From JBEPTX01 sp041691795 (lineage in GTDB: Bacteria; Patescibacteriota; Saccharimonadia; Saccharimonadales; Saccharimonadaceae), in contig JBEPTX010000003.1 of the NCBI GenBank assembly GCA_041691795.1, forward strand, positions 62,001 to 126,000: a DNA stretch of 64,000 nucleotides, in the 5' to 3' direction. Shown here piece by piece: positions 35,046 to 44,104 of this stretch. How positions within the stretch are numbered: position 1 is the first letter of the stretch; each line of letters opens with the position of its first letter. The position numbers and the translations under genes are program-made. Below the pieces are notes generated by a model. It made no database searches and was not told where the DNA came from. It saw only the letters and a list, made by a program, of their open reading frames with translations.

Positions 35046-35072
35046 GCCGCGTCCCACAAAGACGCGGCTTTT
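35046..35072 (+). terminator. Intrinsic terminator
   Basis: GCCGCGTC/GACGCGGC with a 7-nt loop and TTTT tail. Confidence 0.88.
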
Positions 35073-35121
35073 CGCCTATTTTGGGACTATAATGAAAGGA
35101 GACATAAATAAGGAGAGCCCC

Positions 35122-35571
35122 ATGCAACGAATCACAACATTTTTGACATTTGAGAGTAAGGGCAAGCAAGCAGTTGATTTTTATGTCTCTATTTTTAGAA
35201 ATTCATATGTTAACACCTCGATGACAATGCCTGGTGCCGACCAATTGCTTCACTCTTCGTTTGTACTCGACGATCAGGAATTCATGGCGATGGATGGCGG
35301 CGATCACTTCAAATTTGCCGACGGCAATTCATTATTCATCAGCTGCGATAACCAAGACGAAGTCGATTACTACTGGGAAAAACTGACGGTAAATGGCGGC
35401 AAGCCAGGCCAATGCGGCTGGCTGACAGACCAATTTGGCGTGTCATGGCAAGTCGTACCAAAACAATTAGGTGAACTAATGGCAGGATCGGACCACGAAA
35501 AATCACAGCGCGTCATGCAAGCCATGTTGAAAATGGGCAAAATCGATATCAAAGGACTAGAAGAAGCCTAA
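35122..35571 (+). CDS. PhnB-type VOC protein, 149 aa
   Basis: The start at 35122 follows AAGGAG. A single PhnB module is seen: FLTFESKGKQAVDFYVSIF, HSSFVLDDQEFMAMDGG, and the ending QCGWLTDQFGVSWQV. It is a relative of the tandem protein at 26252. Its stop overlaps the convergent VOC gene by 4 bp. Confidence 0.87.
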   Translation: MQRITTFLTFESKGKQAVDFYVSIFRNSYVNTSMTMPGADQLLHSSFVLDDQEFMAMDGGDHFKFADGNSLFISCDNQDEVDYYWEKLTVNGGKPGQCGWLTDQFGVSWQVVPKQLGELMAGSDHEKSQRVMQAMLKMGKIDIKGLEEA

Positions 35572-35948
35572 TTCTGCAAAACTGACAGGACATTACCAGC
35601 TGGGTCTTTGAACCACGCAATATCTGGCCCCATGTTGACGCTGCGGCCACGCGCAATTTCTTTGTCGTCCTGGTGTGCTGTTTCGTAGTGTTCAAATGTC
35701 ACACCCCCTTCGACTAATGCATCGACTGCTGTGTCGATATCCTCGACGGGGAAATTAAGAATCGTAAAATCAGCTGGTTGGTGATCGTCTTTTTGGTAGA
35801 CAAAAATCGGGTTACTGCCTGAAATATTGAGCTGCAAACCCATCGGTGTTTGTTCAACATCCAGCCCTAGTGTTTCACCGTAGAATTGTTTGGCTGCATC
35901 AAAATCATTTACTGAAAATCCGCTAAACGCTTTGCTATCTTTGAACAT
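35568..35948 (-). CDS. VOC family protein, 126 aa
   Basis: The start at 35948 (MFKDSKAFSG) follows TGGAGGTG. One VOC module is seen with FSVNDFDAAKQFYGETLGLD and IAWFKDPAGNVLSVLQ. The ligand is unknown. It is tail-to-tail with the 35122 gene. Confidence 0.87.
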   Translation of the reverse strand: MFKDSKAFSGFSVNDFDAAKQFYGETLGLDVEQTPMGLQLNISGSNPIFVYQKDDHQPADFTILNFPVEDIDTAVDALVEGGVTFEHYETAHQDDKEIARGRSVNMGPDIAWFKDPAGNVLSVLQN

Positions 35949-36089
35949 ATACACCTCCATTTATGTCTCTATTATACGCTTTCTGGAATCTTTGTTTATA
36001 AACCACAATATGGTATAATACCCGTCATGTGTTGAGCCTCATGGTTCCACGTACATTCAAAACTGATTGTTCATCCAACGGTACGATTT

Positions 36090-36132
36090 TGCCAGACAAT
36101 ATGGTCGTTTGCAATGACTATATTGTCCGGCA
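36090..36132 (+). promoter_or_regulatory. Hairpin in the 5' leader of the 246-aa gene
   Basis: TGCC plus GACAATAT (36090-36102) pairs with ATATTGTC plus GGCA (36120-36132), with one mismatch and a 17-nt loop. It ends 24 nt before the ATG at 36157. The promoter is a TGGTATAAT extended -10 near 36009-36018, so the leader is about 130 nt. It may regulate RNA stability or translation. Confidence 0.45.
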
Positions 36133-36156
36133 CAATCCAACCGAGAGGAACGAAAC

Positions 36157-36897
36157 ATGCGCTACAACGGGGAGTGCACGACACTCACTACTTTTGTTGC
36201 AGCCAGCGGTAAGGTAATTCACTTTTTGCGGCGGCGAGCACGCCATACCGCAGGAAGTGTCTACCACAGCGACGATGGTAAGAACTTTTGGCCCCTTGCC
36301 AATCTTCGAACCACAGAGCGACGTGGCGGCGCCTTTAGTCCGTCGTACATTCCAGATAACGAATCCGTGTCCTACGTCTACCCGGCGCAGCACACCGAAG
36401 GAACCTATCAAAGGAAGGGCGATGTCATAACGTTCGACAACGAGCAATACGTCGGCCAAGCCGAATACAGGATATGGCAGGCAAAGTTTCACGAGCTACC
36501 CAAATCTCGTGAAATCCGTCTGTTCCTGATCTCACCGTACGACGGAAAATATTTTTTCGTCACGCAGACCAAGTATCGCCCTGAGTGGGCGTGCATGGGA
36601 TACCGCGACTGGCGATTCTATATGGAAGAGGATAACAAACCTGGCCGCGAGCTTGATATCACGTGGGGGGAGGAGAACACTCTACTCGACACCACGACGA
36701 TCTTCAGCGAAGCAGTCGGAAACCTGTATGTGTTGCCGTGGTGGGAAAGAAATGACCCAGACAGCAAGTCGCAAGCCGTACTCTTCACCGGCCAAGACCG
36801 CAAGATCCCTCTGATAATGAAGAATGTGGCACACTGCGAAATCTGCGTCGAAACGGAAGAAGAAATATTCCTATGGCCCTTGCGGTCCACTGGATGA
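36157..36897 (+). CDS. Uncharacterised protein, 246 aa
   Basis: GAGAGGAACG precedes the ATG. The soluble protein is rich in aromatic residues (YRPEWACMGYRDWRFYMEED, LYVLPWWERNDP), with no known domain. No signal peptide is seen. It is monocistronic between a structured leader and a perfect palindromic terminator. Confidence 0.65.
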   Translation: MRYNGECTTLTTFVAASGKVIHFLRRRARHTAGSVYHSDDGKNFWPLANLRTTERRGGAFSPSYIPDNESVSYVYPAQHTEGTYQRKGDVITFDNEQYVGQAEYRIWQAKFHELPKSREIRLFLISPYDGKYFFVTQTKYRPEWACMGYRDWRFYMEEDNKPGRELDITWGEENTLLDTTTIFSEAVGNLYVLPWWERNDPDSKSQAVLFTGQDRKIPLIMKNVAHCEICVETEEEIFLWPLRSTG

Positions 36898-36907
36898 ACA
36901 ACCAGCT

Positions 36908-36934
36908 CAGGTGCCAAGCATTGCTTGGCACCTG
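36908..36934. terminator. Perfect palindromic terminator
   Basis: CAGGTGCCAAGCA-T-TGCTTGGCACCTG, 13 pairs, between genes at 36897 (+) and 36995 (-). Confidence 0.7.
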
Positions 36935-36994
36935 GCGGTTACCCGCATCATTACAATTGTAGTGGCTCGAGAAACCGAGAATTAGAATAGATTC

Positions 36995-37363
36995 TTAGGC
37001 AAGTGCGACAAGTTCGATATCAAACACCAAATCGGAGTTTGCTGGAATATTTGCGGCTGGAGAGCTGGCGCCATAGGCCTGTGCGGCTGGGATAACCAAA
37101 CGACGCGTGCCACCGACTTTCATGCCAGGAACACCCTGGGTCCAGCCTGCGATAACTTGACTTAGACCGAATGTGACCGGTTCGCCACGATCGTGTGAAC
37201 TTTGGAAGATTGTTCCGTCAGTTACAAGTGCGCCAGTGTAGTGTGCAGTGATCGTTGCCCCTGCTGGTACCTCTGCGCCCGTTCCTGGAACGGTATCAAT
37301 AATTTGCAGAGTATCAACCACTGCGATTGGTTCAAAATTTGCTAGTTTCGTGCCTTCAAGCAT
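36995..37363 (-). CDS. FKBP-type peptidyl-prolyl cis-trans isomerase, 122 aa
   Basis: The typical FKBP core is present: VPAGATITAHYTGALVTDGTIFQSS, FGLSQVIAGWTQGVPGMKVGG, RRLVIPAAQAYG and LVFDIELV. There is no signal peptide, so it should act in the cytosol in protein folding. GAAAGGAAAC precedes the start. Confidence 0.94.
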   Translation of the reverse strand: MLEGTKLANFEPIAVVDTLQIIDTVPGTGAEVPAGATITAHYTGALVTDGTIFQSSHDRGEPVTFGLSQVIAGWTQGVPGMKVGGTRRLVIPAAQAYGASSPAANIPANSDLVFDIELVALA

Positions 37364-37445
37364 ATGTTTCCTTTCGTTTACTTATCCTAGTATACCCGAC
37401 CCGCGCAAAATGCTTGGTGCTATAATGAGGTAAAGGGGATTAAAT

Positions 37446-37607
37446 ATGACTGAGACTCCAAGTGTGTACGAATTCGGCGGTATCATTTATGAAAATGCAG
37501 GTGAGTTTTTGGACGTATTAGCCCACGAATACAGGATAGGCGACAAGGAATTGGTCGTTGCTACCTTGGAAGAATATGGTTTCGACCTGGCTGATATAGG
37601 AGCATGA
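37446..37607 (+). CDS. Small acidic protein, 53 aa, first gene of an ABC exporter operon
   Basis: The frame runs from ATG 37446 to TGA 37607 and starts MTETPSVYEFGGIIYENAGE. AAAGGGG lies 8-10 nt upstream. Its stop overlaps the ATP-binding gene start (ATGA, 4 nt), a strong sign of coupling. It ends EEYGFDLADIGA. It is too short for a domain call and may be a regulator or cargo of the exporter. Confidence 0.6.
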   Translation: MTETPSVYEFGGIIYENAGEFLDVLAHEYRIGDKELVVATLEEYGFDLADIGA

Positions 37608-38359
37608 AACAAACAACGACACCGCTGGTAAAAATCGATCATTTTCGAATGGATTTTGGTAGCAAAACAGTCATCAAAGATTTGTCGTTTGATGTAAAAC
37701 GCGGCGAAGTCTTTGGATTTTTGGGCAGTAATGGATCGGGCAAGACAACCACCATCCGGGCACTACTGGGCATTTACGAACAGACTGCTGGCAAGCTGTT
37801 GATCGACGACAAGCCTTTTTCAGTTTCGGGGAATGTGAAATTAGGGTATCTACCTGAAGAGCGCGGACTCTACAAAAAAGAAACCGTGATTGATGTCATG
37901 ATTTATTTCGGCCAGCTAAAAGGTTTGTCGCACCAAGACGCCAAAGACCGTTCGATGAAGTATCTGGAGCGTGTCAAACTAGCCGACAAAGCCAAAACTC
38001 GCCTGGATAAACTATCTGGCGGCCAGCAACAAAAAATCCAGCTGGGGATTACCATCATGGATGAACCAGAACTATTGATTCTGGACGAACCGACCAAAGG
38101 ATTCGACCCAGTAAATCGCAAGCTACTGATGGATATTATCGAAGAACACCAGCAGGCTGGCGCGACGATTATCTTTGTCACCCACCAAATGGAAGAAGTA
38201 GAACGACTGTGTGACCGGATTATTTTACTAAAAGACGGCAAAGCGCACGCCTACGGCACAGTCGCCGAAGTCAAAAAGAAATTTGGTGGTCGTAGTCTGG
38301 ACGATATATTCCTGCAAGTCTACGGCGACGAAAACGAACAGCCAGAGGAGGAATCATAA
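37604..38359 (+). CDS. ABC transporter ATP-binding protein (NatA/DrrA-like)
   Basis: The 251-aa ATPase has Walker A FLGSNGSGKTTTIRALLG, Q-loop GYLPEERGLY, signature KLSGGQQQKIQ, Walker B LLILDEPTKGFD and the H-loop IFVTHQMEEVE. The YLPEERGLY form is typical of the NatA subgroup that energises Na+ or drug export. Its stop and the permease start share one base. Confidence 0.93.
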   Translation: MKQTTTPLVKIDHFRMDFGSKTVIKDLSFDVKRGEVFGFLGSNGSGKTTTIRALLGIYEQTAGKLLIDDKPFSVSGNVKLGYLPEERGLYKKETVIDVMIYFGQLKGLSHQDAKDRSMKYLERVKLADKAKTRLDKLSGGQQQKIQLGITIMDEPELLILDEPTKGFDPVNRKLLMDIIEEHQQAGATIIFVTHQMEEVERLCDRIILLKDGKAHAYGTVAEVKKKFGGRSLDDIFLQVYGDENEQPEEES

Positions 38360-39579
38360 TGCATAATTTGGGTACTGTATTCCGTTTTGAGGTCATCCGG
38401 ACGCTCAAGAAAAAGTCATTTTGGATCATGGCATTGGCGTTTCCGATTATCATCTGTGCTGTGTTTGCGATCATTTTTTTCTCGAACAAAACGACTGACG
38501 AAGCCGCCAATAACACCAAGAACCAGAAGTTTTCGATCCTGGTGACAGACGAAAGTGGGCTCATCAATCCAGCACTCGTATCGGCACTTGGTGCTAAAAC
38601 AACCAGGGATAAACAAGCAGCAATCGACCAGGTCACATCGGGCAAATTAGACGCCTATATTTACTATCCAAAGAATGTGGGCAAAAGCCATGTCGAAGTC
38701 TACGGCAAAGACGTCGGGCTATTTGATAACGGCCGTTATGACGGTATCGCCAAAGTCATGCTGCAACAATCTGTCGCACCGACAGTCAGCCCACAAACAA
38801 CCGCAATTTTGCAGGACAAAGTGGTGTTTAGCGACACGACATACAAGGATGGAAAGCAGTTCGATGGATTCGCACAGCTAATTGCACCTGGCATATTCCT
38901 GGTGCTGTTCTACGCATTAATCGCGATGTTTGGTAACCAAATGCTGACCAGTACAACAGAGGAGAAGGAAAACCGCGTTATCGAGATGATCCTGACGACT
39001 ATCGAGGCGCGAACGCTGATCATAGGAAAGATTCTGTCATTGATTGTACTGGCGACGATTCAAACTTTGGTCATTTTGGCGCCAATTTCGGTTGTCTATT
39101 TCTTCTTCCACGATCAGTTATCTCTGCCGAGCCTGGACCTGACGAACATTCCTCTCGATCCTGTTCGCATTGCTATCGGTGCTGCCGTTTTTGCACTCAG
39201 CTTTCTGCTATTTACCGGAATTTTGGTCGGAATTGGTGCCGCAACACCAACCGCCAAAGAAGCAGGTGGGTATTTCGGCATGACAATGGCACTGATTTTT
39301 GGACCACTCTACGCAGTAACGCTATTTATCTCGCAACCCGATTCGGGTCTGGTCAAGTTTCTATCGTTTTTCCCATTAACCGCACCAATTCCGCTGATGT
39401 TACGAAATGCCGTTGGCAATCTGTCAGTACCAGAGGCGCTGCTAGGCATCGGAATCCTTGCGATGAGTGCAACCATCGCACTATCTGTTGCCGTGCGCAT
39501 GTTCCGCTACGGCGCACTCGAATATTCTAAACGCTTGTCACTGAGCGTTATATTTGGCAAGAAAAAATCAACGAAATAG
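38359..39579 (+). CDS. ABC-2 type permease (NatB-like)
   Basis: The 406-aa protein has one N-terminal TM (about 22-45), a large external domain (about 46-170) and five C-terminal TM helices, with LTSTTEEKENRVIEMILTT after the second TM. This is the NatB/YhaP layout. It is the partner of the preceding NatA-like ATPase. The substrate is unknown. Confidence 0.9.
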   Translation: MHNLGTVFRFEVIRTLKKKSFWIMALAFPIIICAVFAIIFFSNKTTDEAANNTKNQKFSILVTDESGLINPALVSALGAKTTRDKQAAIDQVTSGKLDAYIYYPKNVGKSHVEVYGKDVGLFDNGRYDGIAKVMLQQSVAPTVSPQTTAILQDKVVFSDTTYKDGKQFDGFAQLIAPGIFLVLFYALIAMFGNQMLTSTTEEKENRVIEMILTTIEARTLIIGKILSLIVLATIQTLVILAPISVVYFFFHDQLSLPSLDLTNIPLDPVRIAIGAAVFALSFLLFTGILVGIGAATPTAKEAGGYFGMTMALIFGPLYAVTLFISQPDSGLVKFLSFFPLTAPIPLMLRNAVGNLSVPEALLGIGILAMSATIALSVAVRMFRYGALEYSKRLSLSVIFGKKKSTK

Positions 39580-39584
39580 GCTCA

Positions 39585-39719
39585 CTAGCCAATTGTCATC
39601 ATTGCAAGGAGCAAGATAGCCGTGCCTGCAGCCGCCGAGATTGCAACCGTCATTTTGAACGGTTCGAATGAACGGCGAGTGAAGATTCCAAATTCTTTTG
39701 ATTTTGTTTTTTTCGTCAT
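39585..39719 (-). CDS. Small single-TM protein, 44 aa
   Basis: The ATG at 39719 has TATAGT exactly 6 nt upstream (leaderless). A basic N-terminus (MTKKTKSKEFGIFTRRSF) is followed by one TM helix. The function is unknown; it is convergent to the exporter. Confidence 0.5.
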   Translation of the reverse strand: MTKKTKSKEFGIFTRRSFEPFKMTVAISAAAGTAILLLAMMTIG

Positions 39720-39812
39720 ACCGTTACTATACCCGAGATTATCTCCACAGACAAGCCGCTTATACTTAACCCTTTGACCATTCTTGCTACATAATGTATA
39801 GTAATAGTTAGT

Positions 39813-40118
39813 ATGACAACGCAAACAATTGGCAGTATCAATTCAGCAACAGAGGTGCTGGGCGACAAATGGACCCCGCAGCTGCTACGTTTTTTCCTGA
39901 ATCAAGATACGGTACGATTTTGCCAATTGCAAGACCTGGTTGGCGGGATTAATCCACGCACATTATCTGCACGCTTGTCACATCTCGAAGAGCAAGGAAT
40001 TATCAGTAAAGAAAAAACTGACAGTAGCCGCTGTGAATATCGAATGACAGATAAGGGACATGATCTTTTGCCGATTCTGCGCACTATGGACTCCTGGAGT
40101 CAGAAATATACTGACTAA
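39813..40118 (+). CDS. HxlR-family winged-helix regulator, 101 aa
   Basis: The HxlR pattern is clear: LGDKWTPQLLRFFLNQDTVR, FCQLQDLVGGINPRTLSARL, LEEQGII and the wing EYRMTDKGHDLLPIL. The usual N-terminal Cys of redox-sensing HxlR members is absent. No SD is present; the AT-rich promoter lies just before the ATG. Targets are unknown, possibly the flanking transporters. Confidence 0.9.
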   Translation: MTTQTIGSINSATEVLGDKWTPQLLRFFLNQDTVRFCQLQDLVGGINPRTLSARLSHLEEQGIISKEKTDSSRCEYRMTDKGHDLLPILRTMDSWSQKYTD

Positions 40119-40130
40119 ATATAGTCTAAA

Positions 40131-40146
40131 TGTGAGATTATTCACA
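40131..40146 (+). promoter_or_regulatory. CRP-type operator upstream of the response-regulator operon
   Basis: TGTGAGATTATTCACA matches TGTGA-N6-TCACA fully. Its centre is about 42 bp from the ATG at 40181, with TACAAT at 40169-40174 as a possible -10. Confidence 0.6.
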
Positions 40147-40180
40147 GCATGCTATAAGTTAAAAGAGGTACAATCATAAT

Positions 40181-40855
40181 ATGAGAATACTGATTGTAGA
40201 GGATGAACACAAAATTGCAAGGGCACTGAAAAAGGCGCTCGAGCAAGAAAGCTATGCAGTTGACGTCGCCTACGACGGTGACGAAGGCTATGCCATGGCC
40301 ACAACCGAACCGTATGACCTGGCTATTATTGACCGTATGATCCCCGGTGAGTACGACGGTATCAAGATTGTCGAAGAAATGCGCAAAGCCAAAATTCATG
40401 TTCCTGTTCTGATATTGACCGCACTCGGCAATACTGCCGATAAAACCAAGGGTCTCGACAGTGGGGCAGATGACTATTTGGTCAAACCTTTTGCACTCGA
40501 AGAATTACTAGCCCGTACTCGTGCACTTTTGCGACGACCAACCGAACAACAAAGTGTCATCCTGACCGCCGGTGATCTGACACTCGATACCGTCACCTAC
40601 AAAGTCGAACGTGCAGGCAAAGACATTCACCTGACCAGCAAAGAATTTGCACTAATGGAATATCTGCTACGCCACCAGGGCCGTCCAATGAGCAAAGAAA
40701 ACATCATTAGCCACGTGTGGGATTACGATGCCGACGTATTACACAATACTGTCGAAGTGTACATCAAATACCTTCGTAACAAAGTCGATGAACCGTTCAA
40801 AAAACCGTTAATTCACACTGTTCGTGGATTTGGTTACAAGCTCGAGGCGAAATAA
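40181..40855 (+). CDS. OmpR/PhoB-family response regulator
   Basis: The 224-aa protein has a receiver domain with acidic pocket EDEH (about residues 8-11), phosphoacceptor Asp in LAIIDRMIPG, conserved Thr (LILTALG) and Lys (YLVKPFAL). The C-terminal winged helix includes LTSKEFALMEYLLRHQG and VEVYIKYLRNKVD. It heads a four-gene operon with a kinase and a MacB-like ABC exporter. Confidence 0.95.
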   Translation: MRILIVEDEHKIARALKKALEQESYAVDVAYDGDEGYAMATTEPYDLAIIDRMIPGEYDGIKIVEEMRKAKIHVPVLILTALGNTADKTKGLDSGADDYLVKPFALEELLARTRALLRRPTEQQSVILTAGDLTLDTVTYKVERAGKDIHLTSKEFALMEYLLRHQGRPMSKENIISHVWDYDADVLHNTVEVYIKYLRNKVDEPFKKPLIHTVRGFGYKLEAK

Positions 40856-40862
40856 CCAAGGC

Positions 40863-41918
40863 ATGTTTCATTCCGCAACGCTGAAACTCACGGGTTGGTA
40901 CTTATTAATTTTAATGAGTATCAGTTTGTTATTTAGTGTCTATATTTTTAATTCCACAACCAGCGAACTAGGCCTGCGATTAGAGCAACTACAGAGCCGT
41001 TTTGAGCGACAAGAAACAGATAGATTGAACGGCCTGAATGTCATCCCTCTGCCACCTAGTGGTCAGCATGACACTGGATATTCGTCGTTTCGTAGCGACC
41101 AAGATGCAAATGCGAGGCAAAATATTATAGAGAATTTATTTTATGTAAACCTGTTTATTTTAATTGCGGGTGGTGCCGGAAGTTATTTCCTGGCGCGCCG
41201 GACACTTCGGCCGATTGAGGATTCACACGAAGCTCAGTCACGATTTACTAGCGATGCCAGCCATGAACTACGAACACCACTTGCCGTTATAAAAACAGAA
41301 CTAGAGGTTGCATTACGTGATCCAGACTTAACAAAAAACGAAATGAAATCACTGTTGAAAAGCAATCTCGAAGAAGTGAATAAACTTAGCAATCTTGCAC
41401 AGACTCTCCTGCAGTTGTCACGACTTGATCATGATCAATTAGAGTCCGAAAAACTTTCACTCAATGAGATAACAGACGAGGTTGTAAAAAAATACGACCG
41501 AAACGGCAAACGTATTTCTTTTATCCCTAGCAGCAAAGATTATAGCGTTAACGCAAATCGCGCTAGTCTGGAAGAACTTATCACTATTTTGGTCGACAAT
41601 GCACTCAAATACAGCCCTAAAGATTCGCTAGTTGCAGTCACTACTAGTCTGCGTAGCCGACAAGCCTGTTTTGAAATTACCAATACAGGTACCGGGATTA
41701 GCGAGGAAGATTTGCCCCATATTTTTGATAGGTTTTATCGCGCCGATACGGCACGTACGAAAAATAATGCAGATAATGGTCATGGGCTTGGGCTTTCACT
41801 TGCCAAAAAAATTATTCAGCTCCATAACGGTGAGCTATCTGCTAGCAGCGCCCCGAATCACGCCACGACGTTTACCTTTCTACTGCCAATATACAAATCC
41901 CAAGCAGAATCTCAATAA
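40863..41918 (+). CDS. Sensor histidine kinase, 351 aa
   Basis: The start at 40863 (MFHSATLKLTGWYL) is closer to an SD (CAAGG) than the upstream in-frame codon. Two TM helices (about 8-30 and 98-118) flank a short sensor loop. HisKA follows with SDASHELRTPLAVIKTE, then HATPase_c with N-box VDNALKYSPKD, ISEEDLPHIFDRFYR and HGLGLSLAKKI. The partner is the preceding regulator. The short sensor loop fits membrane or envelope stress sensing. Confidence 0.93.
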   Translation: MFHSATLKLTGWYLLILMSISLLFSVYIFNSTTSELGLRLEQLQSRFERQETDRLNGLNVIPLPPSGQHDTGYSSFRSDQDANARQNIIENLFYVNLFILIAGGAGSYFLARRTLRPIEDSHEAQSRFTSDASHELRTPLAVIKTELEVALRDPDLTKNEMKSLLKSNLEEVNKLSNLAQTLLQLSRLDHDQLESEKLSLNEITDEVVKKYDRNGKRISFIPSSKDYSVNANRASLEELITILVDNALKYSPKDSLVAVTTSLRSRQACFEITNTGTGISEEDLPHIFDRFYRADTARTKNNADNGHGLGLSLAKKIIQLHNGELSASSAPNHATTFTFLLPIYKSQAESQ

Positions 41919-41969
41919 TTGTTTATAAACTACTTTCATAATCAATAAGAATTATAGGAAAGTAGGAAT

Positions 41970-43331
41970 ATGAACGTAGTCAGTAGAGGTGTCAAAAACG
42001 CCCTTCGAAGTCCGCTGCGATCGGGCGCGATCGTTATCATGTTGGGCATTAGTATCGGCCTGATTGTGGCGATGTTGGTCGCCAGGTCGAGCGTGGAAAC
42101 CAAAATTAGTGACCTCAAAGGCAGTACTGCAACTGGAATTACCATTAACCCAGCGGGTATTAGTGGTGGTTTTGGTGGTGGGGATAATTTGACGAGCGAT
42201 CAGTTGAAAAAAGTTGTTGGCACTGCCCATGTCAAATCTGCCAATTCGTCATTACGTGACCAAATGGCGAGTACCGACACTAACTTGACGCCGTCATTGA
42301 CACTCGGCACGTTTGGTCAGCGCCAACAGCGATTCGAAGGTGGCGGCGGAGGCAACTTTAGTGGTGGCGGTGGTGAAAGTGCAGCTCCACGCACTCCACC
42401 AACTCCGCGTACAACCGTCACGGGCACAACCGACCCTAATTCTACAGTCACAAACGGTGGCACACTCACCATTAGCAGTGGCGCGACCATCAATGGCAAC
42501 AGTAGCGATCTTGTCGCATTGGTCGGACAAACCTTGGCAACAAAAAATAACCTGACCGTTGGCAGTACATTTACCGCATACACCCAAACGGTTACTGTCA
42601 AAGGCATCTACAGCAGCGGCAATACCTTCCAGGACAGCGGCATAATCATGCCCCTCGCAACGGTACAAAACCTCACTACGCAGGCCGGGGCTATCAGTAG
42701 TATCAACGTTACCGTCGATAGCGCCGACAATGTTGCGAGTGTCGTCAGTAGCCTGAAAACAACACTTGCCGACAAAGCCGACATTACCAGCCAGCAAGAA
42801 CAGGCTCAATCAAGCGTCAGTTCATTACAAAGCATCAGCAACCTCGCCATGACTGGTGTTATCGGCGCAACCGTCGCTGGAGCAGCCATCATCTTGCTGA
42901 CAATGACGATGATCGTCCGTGAACGTCGCCGCGAAATTGGTGTCGTCAAAGCCATCGGTGGCAACAATTTCAAAGTCATCACGCAGTTCGTCACAGAAGC
43001 ACTCACACTGACTATTATTGGCGGTATTATCGGTCTTGCGGGCGGTGTACTGATTAGTGGCAATATCACTCAATCACTTGTCCAAGGCCAAGAAACCAGC
43101 CAGGCGACCGCAGCACGAGGTGCCGGTGGCGCAGGTGGTGGTATCCGAAACTTCGCCAGTCGTGCAGGTGGCCAAATCGGTGCAAACGTCCGCACTGTCA
43201 CCAGCACTGTCACGCCACAAGTCTTTGCATCGGCCATTGGCATCACACTACTGATCGCTATTGTTGGAAGTGCATTACCTGCATGGTTAATCGCTAAAGT
43301 CCGCCCAGCGGAAGTCTTAAGGACAGAATAG
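41970..43331 (+). CDS. MacB/FtsX-type ABC permease with Gly-rich insert
   Basis: The 453-aa protein has one N-terminal TM, a periplasmic-type domain and three C-terminal TM helices with MIVRERRREIGVVKAIGG, the FtsX/MacB signature. Gly-rich low-complexity stretches (GGGGGNFSGGGGESAAP near residue 120 and a second near 385) interrupt both extracytoplasmic loops. It probably exports peptides or lipids, with the ATPase encoded next. AAAGTAGGA precedes the start. Confidence 0.9.
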   Translation: MNVVSRGVKNALRSPLRSGAIVIMLGISIGLIVAMLVARSSVETKISDLKGSTATGITINPAGISGGFGGGDNLTSDQLKKVVGTAHVKSANSSLRDQMASTDTNLTPSLTLGTFGQRQQRFEGGGGGNFSGGGGESAAPRTPPTPRTTVTGTTDPNSTVTNGGTLTISSGATINGNSSDLVALVGQTLATKNNLTVGSTFTAYTQTVTVKGIYSSGNTFQDSGIIMPLATVQNLTTQAGAISSINVTVDSADNVASVVSSLKTTLADKADITSQQEQAQSSVSSLQSISNLAMTGVIGATVAGAAIILLTMTMIVRERRREIGVVKAIGGNNFKVITQFVTEALTLTIIGGIIGLAGGVLISGNITQSLVQGQETSQATAARGAGGAGGGIRNFASRAGGQIGANVRTVTSTVTPQVFASAIGITLLIAIVGSALPAWLIAKVRPAEVLRTE

Positions 43332-43341
43332 GAGAAATATC

Positions 43342-44010
43342 ATGTCACTTACTGTCAAAAATCTTACCAAATCGTTCACAACTCACAGTGGAACCGTTCA
43401 TGCGCTCAACAACGTTAGCTTTTCAGTCAAAACCGGTGAATTTGCCAGCATTATCGGCAAATCTGGATCAGGCAAAAGTACACTCCTTAGTTTGCTCGGC
43501 GCGCTTGACGTACCAACCAGCGGTGAAATCCATGTAGACAAACAAGACATCGCCAAACTGTCTGCCCACGAACAAACAGGCTATCGTGCCAAAAAGATTG
43601 GCTTTGTATTCCAGCATTACAATCTGATTCCCAATCTTTCGGCATTAGAAAACGTCATGTTGGCGCTGGAATTTGGCGGCGTTCCTGCCCGCGAGCGACG
43701 TGGTCGTGCCCAGAAACTACTCGAGGAAGTAGGGTTAGAGGAAGACGAACAGCTGCGTCACCCAAGCCGTCTGAGCGGTGGACAGCAGCAGCGCGTTAGT
43801 ATTGCCAGGGCACTTGCCAACCAACCATCGGTCATTCTGGCCGACGAACCAACTGGCAACCTGGATAGCACAACCGGCAAGATGATCTTCGACCTGTTAC
43901 ACAATCTTTCGCGCAGTCAAAACACCACGATTCTGGCCGTCACTCATGACCTAGATATCGCTGGCAAAACAGACCGTACGTTCAAACTACAAGACGGTAA
44001 AATCGTCTAA
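43342..44010 (+). CDS. MacB/LolD-type ABC ATP-binding protein, 222 aa
   Basis: Walker A GKSGSGKSTLLSLLGALD, Q-loop FVFQHYNLIPN, signature RLSGGQQQRVSIARAL, Walker B VILADEPTGNLD and H-loop LAVTHD are all present. It is the partner of the preceding permease in a two-component-controlled exporter operon. Confidence 0.95.
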   Translation: MSLTVKNLTKSFTTHSGTVHALNNVSFSVKTGEFASIIGKSGSGKSTLLSLLGALDVPTSGEIHVDKQDIAKLSAHEQTGYRAKKIGFVFQHYNLIPNLSALENVMLALEFGGVPARERRGRAQKLLEEVGLEEDEQLRHPSRLSGGQQQRVSIARALANQPSVILADEPTGNLDSTTGKMIFDLLHNLSRSQNTTILAVTHDLDIAGKTDRTFKLQDGKIV

Positions 44011-44100
44011 ACCAACAGCGCCACCACCCATTTCGACAGGAAATAGGTGGTGCGGCGTTGGTGAAGCAAAACCCCCTGTTAAGTTTTGCTTCACCAACGC
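44011..44100. terminator. Two overlapping long hairpins between convergent genes
   Basis: Hairpin A (44011-44062) pairs ACCAAC.GCGCCACCACC with GGTGGTGCGGCGTTGGT. Hairpin B (44055-44100) is a perfect 18-bp stem starting GCGTTGGTGAAGC. The two share GCGTTGGT, so they exclude each other. They probably act as terminators for opposite strands. Confidence 0.75.
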
Positions 44101-44104
44101 TGAA

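Noticed and set aside
42294..42809. Long minus-strand frame inside the MacB-like permease gene
   Set aside because: It lies wholly antisense to a well-supported coding sequence and has unnatural composition.
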